From: Schizochytrium sp. TIO01
Taxonomy: Eukaryota > Sar > Bigyra > Thraustochytrida > Thraustochytriidae
Direction: 5' to 3'
Assembly (NCBI GenBank): GCA_004764695.1
Contig: SMSO01000035.1
Span: forward strand, 742,001-806,000
DNA: 64,000 nt
In this document: positions 1 to 10,286 of the stretch, piece by piece
How positions within the stretch are numbered: the stretch's first letter is position 1
Layout: each line of letters begins with the position of its first letter
Program-made: the position numbers and the translations under genes
The notes under the pieces: model-generated
What the model saw: only the letters and a program-made list of their open reading frames with translations
Databases searched by the model: none
Told to the model about the DNA's origin: nothing

Positions 1-45
1 TTCATTCATTCATTCATTCATTCATTCATTCATTCATTCATTCAT
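1..45. repeat. (TTCA)n microsatellite
   Basis: Perfect TTCA tetranucleotide array of about 11 units that runs off the left edge of the window. It is the first of many perfect tetranucleotide arrays in the left 15 kb. Confidence 0.97.
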
Positions 46-273
46 GTATTTATTTATAATCTATCTATCTGTTCATCTGTCCAGCTTCCTGGCTGAATTG
101 CTGCGCAGACTCGAAGAGAAACAGCAGATTGAGTCTTCGATTGCTCACTTTGCCTTCGTGCTCGCTCAACCTACTTTATCTAGTTACTTAGTTACTTCTG
201 TTTGAGTGTGTGTCTCTTCGACCAATCGATCATCGATCAACCATTCCTTCGCACCTGCCTACCCAGACAGACG

Positions 274-652
274 ATGCCCCACAATGCACTCCAGCAAGCC
301 ATGGCTTCTAACGAGTTCTCCTTTACTTTGCTTCATCTATCGAGGTCACTCGAGGCGACTGACCGCACAACAAACGACGTAAGTCGGGATGCGCAAGAGA
401 TTGATTGAAGATTGGTGCCATCGATCCTTTTATTTGACCTTTTCATCCAAGCTAAAAATCGTATGCACGTACAAAAAAGTATTCCGCATCTCAAAGCAAG
501 CTAAGCTGTCCGAAAGAAGTTCACCCTCCGGCAGAGCTACCATCGGCCGAAGAGCTAGTACGCCCAGCAGCTCTGCAGTGCGAAGTACAGACAGCTACAC
601 CAGTTTCGGAGCAGGCAGCATCTGCAAGTTTGGAGCAGATAGCATCTCCTAG
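274..652 (+). CDS. Candidate two-exon small Ser-rich protein
   Basis: Low-confidence gene model. Exon 1 runs from the ATG at 274 to 378 and ends at a consensus donor (GTAAGT at 379). Exon 2 begins at 452 after a pyrimidine-rich acceptor ending CCAAG and runs to the TAG ending at 652. The 73-nt intron is phase 0 and joins two open frames, giving about 101 residues. The second half is rich in Ser, Arg and Gly and shows no domain I recognise. I chose the splice sites by eye to keep the frame open, so the frame agreement is weak support. The two frames could equally be chance ORFs next to a microsatellite. Confidence 0.25.
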
Positions 653-2321
653 CTTCGCTGCCAGCCTATGCTGGCTTTGCTGATTGAAGGGGGCAAATGA
701 AAGACCGCTGGAGCAAGTGCACTTTCCTCTTTCCTCACTCTTTTCCTTTGCGTCAAGCTTCTTTTCAGATCAATCAATCAATCATTTACTTTTCAATTTT
801 TTTTTTAAATAATCGATAATAATCTGTACTTTCAACATTTAGTTTTAAAAAAATAATCATCTAAATAGAACTTTTAAATTAATGATGGATTTTTAATCGA
901 CAATCGAAAATACATTAAAAATAAAATGAAAATATTTGATTTTAATGTTCAATGCATTTTCTTTTCTTTTCTTTTCTACATCATTTTAAAAGGAAACACG
1001 CTATTTTGCTTTACTCAAATAACATTTCGATATTCTGATTTTAAAAAGTCAGAATATTTTGTAGCCTAGTTTCCCTCTAAATTTAAAACAGCGCTCATTT
1101 GACCATTTTATATCAGCCACCATTTTTCATCATACAGCACGTGAAATTAAGCTAACAGACACCGCGCCATCGATTGAACTTGATGGTCTTCAAGTCTTCA
1201 AGTCCAGAGGCATGGAAGGAACAGAATCGAGAGGGGGAGGAGGGGAAAACGGCTAGCATGCATATTCTGCGTTATTTTCTTCTTCCTAAACATGTGAAGA
1301 GAAGGTTGTCAAATACAATTCACGTCCATTCATACTTTTGTATTCAATGTCTATCCGCTCCTAACACACATATAGGATTAAATCGGACCCCGCCTGGCCA
1401 TCCAAGTGTTGAGGAGTTTAGCAAGCTGCTCACCTGTGTAAAATTTATCAAGCCTCTATACATGAAGTGCAGATTTTGATACTTAGCAAAGCGCATGAAG
1501 ACCATTCCCGATTAATCAATAGCCTCCTATTACAAGTGATTTTACCTCGTAGTAAATCTCATACACAATTGAAAATCAGGAGGTATCCCCTTGCCGAGAA
1601 TTTCTGTGTAGAGCTATAATGCTTGCGGTACGCGTTTTCTTATTTTGACACATTACAGTCACATACCGCAAAACTGGTCTATACATAGGCCTTTACAGCA
1701 TGGTACGTACATTAAAGGGAAAGAAAACTGGTGTGACTCACAACACTTGCTTATTAGTCCTATGGTCGTCCAACCAATGAAACAAAGAAGAATGAAGCTA
1801 AAAGAAGCTATATGCCCTGCAGCCGCAATGTGCAGTAAAAATATAATTAGTCACTCCTGCTCGCGAGAGCAACCAAGGGACCCTATAATATATAGAATTG
1901 AATCCTGATTAGTGCTGATCAGTCTTACTGCAATTTGAAGACTTTCAATCTTAGTGTTGTTTCTAATACACCCTGCTGGACTCAATGCGTAAACAGCCTC
2001 GACAACCCATTTTTTTGCCGTTCTCCATCAACAGACACAAGAAACGTTGCTTGCGCAGTCTGCTCAAACGACAGCAATGTCATATTGAATTAATGAGTTG
2101 ACACCGGGTCAAGAATGCTGTTTCAGAACACTTTGTTGTACACAGACGGAAATGTCTCAATTGCCCACACGACAACACATTGTTGGAGCAGTGCGCGGTT
2201 TAGACTTCTATTTATCCATAGCAGTCCAATCCTACAGAGAATGTGTCGACTCGCCAAAATTAAATGTGTGCAATTTTTTTAATCATGCCTACTAAATATC
2301 TCTACTAGAAAAAGTAATAAC
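653..2321. other. AT-rich intergenic, no supported gene
   Basis: No convincing coding signal on either strand; the short open frames here lack splice support or family features. A 9-bp perfect inverted repeat (ATATTCTGA at 1030-1038 against TCAGAATAT at 1049-1057, 10-nt loop) lies in the AT-rich part; its role is unknown. Confidence 0.6.
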
Positions 2322-3077
2322 TTATTGGCCCAAAGTTGAAATTAACCACTTCTAGTTGACAGAGAGACCGTCGCAAAGTTAGTTAAACGGCCTAGAACCT
2401 TTACATGCCCCCACTCGACTAGCAAAGCATCTGTCTGGCTGGGTCGTATGAAGTCTTCAATATCGTATCCATCCTCGGCAAATTTTTCCTCATATAGAGA
2501 AACCATCATTCTTCTACACATGAATAAGTTTGATATAAAGTGGTAATCTAACCTCAAAACCCCTAAATTTCACGACAACAGGCTTTAGCGAAGAATCGCG
2601 CTGATAGCTGGCATCACTATCTCGATATAACCAAATGTGCCTTGAAGGCTGCAGCGGGAGTAACTTTTGCAGGAGGGATTTACTCCATTGCACAGGACAT
2701 TGCAAGAAGCCAGCAAACCTCTACGCATTTATGATGTGCTGGTTTTACCACAATTATGATATATTTAGCCAACAGGTAGTCACTTTTTGTCTTTGATCAA
2801 GGCATAGTTTCTCTCGGTCAAACATGTACCGCAACAGGATCTAGTCATCCATGAAATTGAATTCCTGCATTTTAAAATGTGGCTTCTTATTATTAGAAAC
2901 CGTATCCCATATAACTCTTTTATTGCATAATAAACATTTCCGGTAATATTTGATAATGGAGTACACCAGTCACTTTTTTCAAAGGATCAGTATTTTGGGG
3001 ATTTTACACCTTTCGAGTTTTGTCTGTATGTGTTCATTTGAAAGGCTCTCTGTCGACAATACAGCTCTTTCATCCAT
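2322..3077 (-). CDS. Candidate four-exon small protein, divergent from 3309 gene
   Basis: Low-confidence spliced model on the minus strand. Exons are 3010-3077, 2553-2640, 2405-2488 and 2322-2351, giving about 89 residues ending KWLISTLGQ. Introns: 2641-3009 (GTGTAA..CAAG, phase 2), 2489-2552 (GTTAGA..TGAG, phase 0) and 2352-2404 (GTAAAG..CTAG, phase 0). The last intron has a good branch-point-like TTAACTAAC and a pyrimidine-rich tract before its acceptor. Intron 1 could hide a further exon. The start lies 231 bp from the ATG of the plus-strand gene at 3309, which would make a compact divergent promoter. No family is recognised. Splice sites were picked by reading frame, so chance agreement is possible. 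Confidence 0.25.
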
Positions 3078-3308
3078 CTTAGGCGCATGATAGATGGCTC
3101 CTCTTAATGCTACGTTGCTAAGCAAAGCTAGCTTATGCCATCCAATTTGCATATGACATTTGCAGTGCCGTTGCCAAACAAAACCGAAACGACTCATCGA
3201 TATCTTACAGCTATTGATCATCGCAAAGTTGAGCGTCTGCATCGACAACTGCGCTTTAAAGGAGCGCTGGCGTGTTCAGGTTTCGACAGGCGAATATTTA
3301 TTGCTATT

Positions 3309-3899
3309 ATGGCAGCGCTCCCAGGAGAAGTACGTGCCAGTGGTGTAGAAGAAACCATTTGGGAAAGTAAGACTGCAGCCAGCAACAGACATTTGGGCCA
3401 AAATCAGATGCATTCAAATGTGGCGTTACGTGAAGAACCTGCCCAAGGAATCGCAAACGTTTCATTCACAGGTGAACAGGATCAACTGCACAGGCGAAAC
3501 AAGCTTCAGTCATTAGCTATTGAGGATCAGCAATTTCTGGAGAAGAAACTGCTTCCTGACAAGATGAGCAATACTTCTAGCCTCGAAGCAAGTTCTGCCA
3601 AGCAAACAACATTGCCGTCGTTGTCAGATAATAGAGGAAAGCAGCAGGCTCTTTCGAAATCCCAATCAGGCGCCAGAAGAACCTCGAACATGTTAGCAAC
3701 ACTCACTGGGCGGACAAATCTGCGCACGAAGTCTTGCCAACCTAGGACAACACCAAAACAAACGTCGTTGATGGTGTTGCCTGCTTCGACACAAAAAAGC
3801 ATCGTAGCAAGGAAGAAGGCAGCGTTTGCTTACGATGACCAAGATGAAGATGAAGAACTTCTTCCGTCCAATAGCTACTTTTGGAAAGTATGGCACTGA
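3309..3899 (+). CDS. Hypothetical basic protein with acidic C-terminus
   Basis: Open frame with an upstream in-frame extension to 3135. I prefer the ATG at 3309 because its context (ATTATGGCAGCG) is favourable and the residues before it look non-coding. The product, about 196 residues, is rich in Ser, Thr, Lys and Arg, probably disordered, and ends in an acidic block (DDQDEDEELLPS). No domain is recognised. The 3' end is uncertain. The printed frame stops at 3899. The +1 frame from about 3883 continues the acidic composition (GTDDLDDVIYVSE) to a TAA at 3937-3939. A donor-like GTATGG at 3887 and an AG|GTGAGT at 3931 leave room for an intron. Confidence 0.5.
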   Translation: MAALPGEVRASGVEETIWESKTAASNRHLGQNQMHSNVALREEPAQGIANVSFTGEQDQLHRRNKLQSLAIEDQQFLEKKLLPDKMSNTSSLEASSAKQTTLPSLSDNRGKQQALSKSQSGARRTSNMLATLTGRTNLRTKSCQPRTTPKQTSLMVLPASTQKSIVARKKAAFAYDDQDEDEELLPSNSYFWKVWH

Positions 3900-3939
3900 C
3901 GATTTGGATGATGTTATTTATGTGAGTGAGGTGAGTTAA

Positions 3940-4526
3940 GGTGGAATTATACATGAAACCTGGGCAATTCGTAGGGAGCAGCGAGGGTGATTATTCCATT
4001 CCATGTTTGACCCTAAACCTAAGCTTTAAAAGGCGCCAATTCAATTAAAAATAAGAATAACACGAGATGGCCACACCGATACAAAGATTCCTAGCCAATT
4101 TGTGCATTGAAATGAAAATAACATGGACTTTAATCCTTGTGTGATCTTAAAAACCCATAAGCATGTGATATGATTGAATCCATTTGCTCATGTTGCCAAT
4201 TTTCTTCCTGCATTTGATCGCGCATAACTCTAAAACTTGCAGTGGAGCGCGAAAGATTGTCTAGCGAACACGACGTTAATGAAAACAAGATATTAATTTT
4301 ACTCCCTCCTGCAGATTGTCTTTACTTGGCAGGCAGAGAGAAATCCTTGAAGATTTAGAGGTGGTCGACGGTGTGTCTATTAGAAACTAGCTTGATATAT
4401 TATTCCCGATAGTATGATATTCCTTGATGCGGTAGCTCAATAGGAATATCTGAGATAATGGCTTTAGGTGATCACTAAACTGTTTTCACCTTTATCAGAC
4501 GAAGCATTACATTATGTATTTTTCTT

Positions 4527-4557
<31 letters not shown>

Positions 4558-5236
4558 TTATTATTATTATTATTAGTACTACTACTAGTAGTAGCAGTAT
4601 CTTAAGATGGTAATTGAAACTCTACGTCTATTTTTTAATGCTGAAATTTTATTTTACCTAATTTTCTACTTTAAAAAAATAATTACAAGTTTTGATCGTT
4701 TTCTTTCTCTTTTTATTACTGTAATAATAACATGATAATGATAATAGTAAAACAATTTTTAAAATATGATACTATTATACTATTTTTTTACTGGGCCTGT
4801 TCTTATTTTTCTGAAAAAGGGTAAAAAGCGCCTTTAAAAGTCTATTAGAAGCGTCACTAGGCATCGTCAAGAAGCCAATTTGAGGGAAACAGCACTCGGT
4901 CCAACAAGTAGGCCTGGTTCCGCTCCAGGGACGAATACTTCAACGCCTTTATTTACTTAGAGAAAACGCCAGCTGGTGCCTATCAAGATCAAGGCATTTC
5001 ATGTTACATACATAGTGGGAATTTCTCTTCTTCTTTATAAAAAAAAAGAGAATCGACCTTGGCCTTTGTTTGGCCTTGGGCCGTGGTGGAGTTTGGCGAA
5101 GTGGTCTCTTTTGCATGACCACACTAACCTTGGCTCTGCGTTCCTGCCAAATCTGAAGAGACATCGTTCTAAATGCGTAATTCTGATTCTTGCTGGAAAG
5201 TCACTTTAACCAGGATCAAACACCTATACATAATAG
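3940..5236. other. AT-rich intergenic with TTC/TTA repeats
   Basis: Mostly AT-rich DNA. Open reading of 4950-5236 on the plus strand might include further 5' exons of the candidate gene at 5237, but I could not fix their borders. Nothing else is supported. Confidence 0.5.
4521..4575. repeat. (TTC)n then (TTA)n compound microsatellite
   Basis: About 12 TTC units run directly into about 7 TTA units. A short self-complementary stretch (AGTACTACTACTAGTAGTAG) follows. Confidence 0.95.
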
Positions 5237-5831
5237 GTACTAGCTTCATCTATCAACTATTGTTGCCTGATTACTCTCACTCATACCAATTGGTTGACAT
5301 TGATCGAAGGCATCTCAAACAATCTCTCATTCATTGGCTCAGGCCGCAAGTAAGAATTAGTTTGTTTCAGTGACACGCTCGTTGGCGTGCCTCAAGTATT
5401 GCTTTGCTTTTTTCACTAGCTCCATTTCCAGTGGATCAGGCCCTTCGCTTCTTTATGAAGGCCCTAGGAGGTACCTATTGAACTGCATACACCCTGCAAA
5501 GCCAGAAAGTAAGAAGCGGGAAGCTCGCATTTCTTTTTACCACTTATACTTATTCAAAAGAAGGACTTGAAGAAAATGTTCAAGATTTTTTTTTTAACAA
5601 AGGTATGTAATCTTCTTTTTTCTTTCTCTTAAAAAAAATAATAATTAAATATTAAAAGAAGAAATATTTAATGGAAAAGTGCAAATTAGCATGCAGACAC
5701 AACTGCATAACACATTAGTACCTGGTGGTGTCGAAGTTGAGAATCATCTTTCCGTCGTACTTAATAATACTGTTGCCGCCTTTATCAGCGAACCCCGCAA
5801 GCTCAGACGAAGGGGATTCCTGACTCAGTAG
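5237..5831 (+). CDS. Candidate intron-rich gene, 3' portion
   Basis: Candidate spliced gene with small exons: about 5237-5349, 5420-5508, 5561-5602 and 5723-5831 (TAG stop). Donors are GTAAGA (5350), GTAAGA (5509) and a perfect AAAG|GTATGT (5603). Acceptors are TTTTTTCACTAG, TTATTCAAAAG and ACACATTAG. All junction phases agree (2, 1, 1), and the joined frame stays open to the end; its C-terminus reads about SEPRKLRRRGFLTQ. The 5' end is not resolved; if real, it should lie in 4950-5236. No family is recognised. A minus-strand open frame of 87 codons overlaps the last exon (5715-5978) and is the competing interpretation. Confidence 0.33.
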
Positions 5832-6363
<532 letters not shown>

Positions 6364-6379
6364 GAGCGCGTGTATGTAT

Positions 6380-6451
6380 GTGAGTGAGTGAGTGAGTGAG
6401 TGAGTGAGTGAGTGAGTGAGTGAGTGAGTGAGTGAGTGGGTGGGTGGGTGA
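6380..6451. repeat. (GTGA)n array ending in GTGG units
   Basis: About 14 GTGA units followed by three GTGG units, only 17 bp from the GAAA array, forming a compound satellite of about 200 bp. Confidence 0.97.
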
Positions 6452-8960
6452 CCTGTATCGTGAAACGAAGCATCCCTCGGGAGGTCTCGTGGAGACCACC
6501 GTGGACCAGACAGACAGTCAGCGGGCCAGTCAGTGCAAACAAGCAAAGACCAACTGCGATCGCGCCAGTCTACAACCTCGAAACCCCTGACGCGGAGGCG
6601 CAGCCGAAGCGCGGTGCGGCCACGGGACCAGAGGTCAGCTTTCGGCTTTTTGTGCTCTTGAAAGTAAGGCCGTCATCGCCTCCTAAACTCCTAAAGAGGG
6701 AGCCAAGCAGAGCTAAGCAGAGCTAAGCAGAGCTAAGTAGAGGAAAGCAGGCTGAGAGAGAGATTCACTTCGCTTCGTGAGTGAACTTGAAGAGATCCTT
6801 CGCGCACCTCCAATTTCGAGTTGCGCAGACTCTAACGAGCAAAAGACCGGCGAGCCTCCAGCCCCAGTGAGGCAGGAGGCTTACGTAGGTAGGTCGGTAA
6901 ACTAGATTGATAGATCGATTGCGACTCGAATTGGTGGGTCCGCGTGTGTACCGTTGTGAAGGTGCCATTGAGGGCAGACTGAATAGCCGCGGCGCTGCAC
7001 TGTGAGCCGAGTTCAAAAGGAGGTCCAGACAGGTCCAAACAAACTCAAGCAGGGATTTGAAGTCGAGACACAGACGAAGAGTGGAGGCTGGTGCTTCTCA
7101 GGCCCACCATCGATCGCAACTCGCTGCACACGAAGAGTTGGTCAGTTGTTCGTTCAGACAAGCGCGGAACTCGCAGACCTTGCTTGCTGCCTCTTGAGAG
7201 CTATAGCTGTCTATGGCTGGCCAGCTGGCTTCTGATCATGAAAAAACGAACCTCATCCGTAATCTTAGGGTCTCGGTGTTACTTATAAACTGCGAGGGCC
7301 TTCTCACGCTACGCTAAAGCGGGTGAGTTGACCAGGCTTGCGAAACGCTGCACTCGGGGCTCCTTGCTTGCTTGCTTGATTTCTGCTCGGAGGAGGTGCC
7401 TCGGGATGCCCCAGCCAGCCCCAGCCAGCTCACCGGCGGCCAGGAGGTGGCTAGCTCTGGTCGCCCCAAGCTCAGAGCCACGTTCCCGGCTTTGTTTGGC
7501 CTTCCCGTCCTTGCGCGAGACCATGCGGCGCTTCTCTCGTTTTTCAACATTTAGAAAAAAAGAGAAAGAAAAAACTAGATAGTAGCTGTAGCTAGCTAGC
7601 TAGCTATATGTCAGCCGTGGTTTCCTAGGAAAGCGTGCCTAAGCAACTGGATGGATAATTTCGTCACTCTGTTCGGAAACGCGGAGAAGCGGAACGACCG
7701 AATAGACTCGCTTCTGCACCACGTGTAGCTTAAATTACCTTGCTCAAATGCCAGGATAAACAAGTAACCAGGAGAAACATGAGGTACGCATTCTTTGGGC
7801 GACGAGTGATTGTTTGGCTTGAGTTTTCACCTCCCCAAGCAAAACGATTTTCAGTTATTATCTCTGGCTCTTAGTGGGTGAGAGAAGGAGGGTTAATAGG
7901 TACTAGGTTCTACCTAGCGAGAGATTCTTCTTCAGGTTGTGGCTCCAAGTTCGCTTTTTAATCTTACTTCTATTCATCGGTTTTAAAATCCTTTTTTTAA
8001 AGGTTCTTTTCTCAGAAGATGCCTATATATACTAACCAGTGACTAACTAAAGCATCTATCTACTCTACCCTTGTAGAAGTGTCATGGTTAATCTAATTAC
8101 CAATTTTTTAAATGTATGTTTTTGTTTTTTAACAAATTAAGATAAATAAGACAAAAAGAAAGATTTTTAACAAATTAACATCTTCCTTTCCAATGGAAAA
8201 CAAGAAGACAGCCTGAGTTGGTGTTCTTATTTTTCAAGTTTATTAAAAAAATTATTTACGTGTAGGTGGTGAAGTATTTTTATTTTAAAAACTAACTATC
8301 TACGTCAAAACTCCCTAAGCTGTCCTCAAATTGCTCTACGTGCCTAATCTAATACTAAGGCCGAGACGGTGAGCACGTGGCCAGCCACAGTGACGCCTCA
8401 AATTCGACGCTTCGCAACGACCATGATCAAGAGCCAGCCAGGTGCATCGTTTTAGACGGCGGAGGTGTTTCGGACCATCGTAGTCTCCTTGGCTCCAAAT
8501 CGAGTCTGTGAAGATTCCGTCCTGAGGAAGGCCTCCTTGCGCCTAGCTAGCCAGGAGAGCTGCAGCCAGGCAACCAGGCAGACGGCGAGAACGCAAGAAG
8601 GCAGAAACGCAAGAGATCAGAGGACGTCCTCGTCGAAGATCCCGGCCAGCTCCTAGCACCCCCGAGCTCCACTCCTGAGTCTGGCTGCCTAGCTGGTTAG
8701 CGAGGAGGAGGAATGGCACGCCGCTTTGGAGCGAGCTCGCCTCGAAGAAGCCCTCAGACGCGCGTGCCGATCCTTGGCATTCAGAGTCCCTGGAGTTAGT
8801 TAGTTCACGGCGGCGAGACAGATGGAACCTAGCCAGCCAGGGGAAGAGGCTCCAAGACAGCAGGGTACTCGTCATTCAAAGCCTCATTGGGAGAAGGATG
8901 CGTCGCTTCCGAGAGCAGACTTGGCTTGGCTCGAGCGACCTTCCTCGAGTCGATTGAACT
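6452..8960. other. Gene-poor mixed-GC segment
   Basis: Alternates GC-richer islands (about 6450-7550 and 8340-8960) with AT-rich DNA. The islands contain short open frames on several strands at once, without splice or family support, so I call no gene. Confidence 0.5.
6701..6738. repeat. Short decamer tandem repeat (AGCAGAGCTA)
   Basis: Nearly four copies of a 10-bp unit, the last diverged. Confidence 0.9.
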
Positions 8961-9147
<187 letters not shown>

Positions 9148-9726
9148 GTGGCGGTGAGCGCATCGCCTCTCTTGGGTTACGGGTTACTCGAGGTCAATGA
9201 TGCAGGGGTGGAAAGCCTCTTCTGATCAAAAAAGTCTGAAAAGGGAGCGCAGTGAAAGATTTGGAAACAAGCGCGTGAGTTGAAGTGAGAAAATGGGTGA
9301 GATTCCTCAACAGCTCTGGCTCTGAATTGCCCTTGCGACTTTCCTTTTCCTTTTCCTTCTTTCAAATCGCACACACACTGTGTGTAACAGCCACGATTTC
9401 AAGCAAGGTCAGTCAGTCAGTCAACGAGCCGTGGATCTGGCACGAGCGCACAACGGCACCTTTGGCCTGTGGCCGAGCCGTGATTCTTCAGCTCCCCGGC
9501 CTACTACCCTACTGGAAGGAAGAGCCAGGTCTCGCAGCCCTCTATATATCAGCGCGATATATAGCTGGCTGCCAGAGCAAGCAAAGCAAAGCAGAGCAAA
9601 GCAATTCATGGCATGAACTTTCCAGGTCAACTCACATCAATCCGCAGCAGCGGACCCCAAGTTTCCCTGTCTGACGTATGAATCGCTCACTGTCTTGTGA
9701 CTGTGCGGGCACCCGCACTCCCTGCT

Positions 9727-9775
9727 GCTACTGCTGCTGCTGCTGCTAGTGCTAGTGCTAGTGCTGGTGGCGGTG
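9727..9775. repeat. CTG-rich imperfect repeat
   Basis: Imperfect run of CTG/CTA and GTGCTA units. Confidence 0.8.
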
Positions 9776-9945
9776 GTGGCGGAGACGACGAGGGAGCCGC
9801 TCGCGGATCTCAGATCTGCGAGGCGATTCCTGGCTCTTCGGGAGCGACGCGAGGCTTACAGAGGAGGTGGAGGAGGAGGAGGAGTGGGTTGCCCAGGGGG
9901 CGATTCGCGACGAGTGGCTCGGAGCATTGGCCAACGGACGGATGG

Positions 9946-9946
<1 letters not shown>

Positions 9947-9982
<36 letters not shown>
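9947..9982. repeat. (CT)n dinucleotide repeat
   Basis: Perfect CT run of about 17 units. Confidence 0.95.
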
Positions 9983-9985
<3 letters not shown>

Positions 9986-10024
9986 GAGGCGGCGTTGGTG
10001 TCCTCTTCTTCTCTCTGCTTGCTC

Positions 10025-10073
10025 GTTTGTTTGTTTGTTTGTTTGTTTGTTTGTTTTGTTTGTTTTGTTTGTT
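10025..10073. repeat. (TTTG)n repeat
   Basis: TTTG units, with two TTTTG variants near the 3' end. Confidence 0.93.
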
Positions 10074-10218
10074 GTGGGCTGTTGTGTACAGCTAAAATCG
10101 TCTCTAAAAGCAATGGTCCTCGAGACTCTTGCAGAAAGCCGAACAGGCTCGTGCCAGTAGCAGGGGACAACTTTTCTTCATTAGAAAATAAAACGGCACA
10201 ATACAAAACACCTAATGT

Positions 10219-10286
10219 ACTACTACTACTACTACCTGCGATTGTACCATATGGTATGGTACTAGTTGTACTAGTTGTACTAGTTT
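10219..10286. repeat. CTA repeats, palindrome and ACTAGTTGT repeats
   Basis: A CTA run is followed by the 10-bp palindrome ACCATATGGT and about three copies of the 9-mer ACTAGTTGT, each containing the palindrome ACTAGT. Confidence 0.8.
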
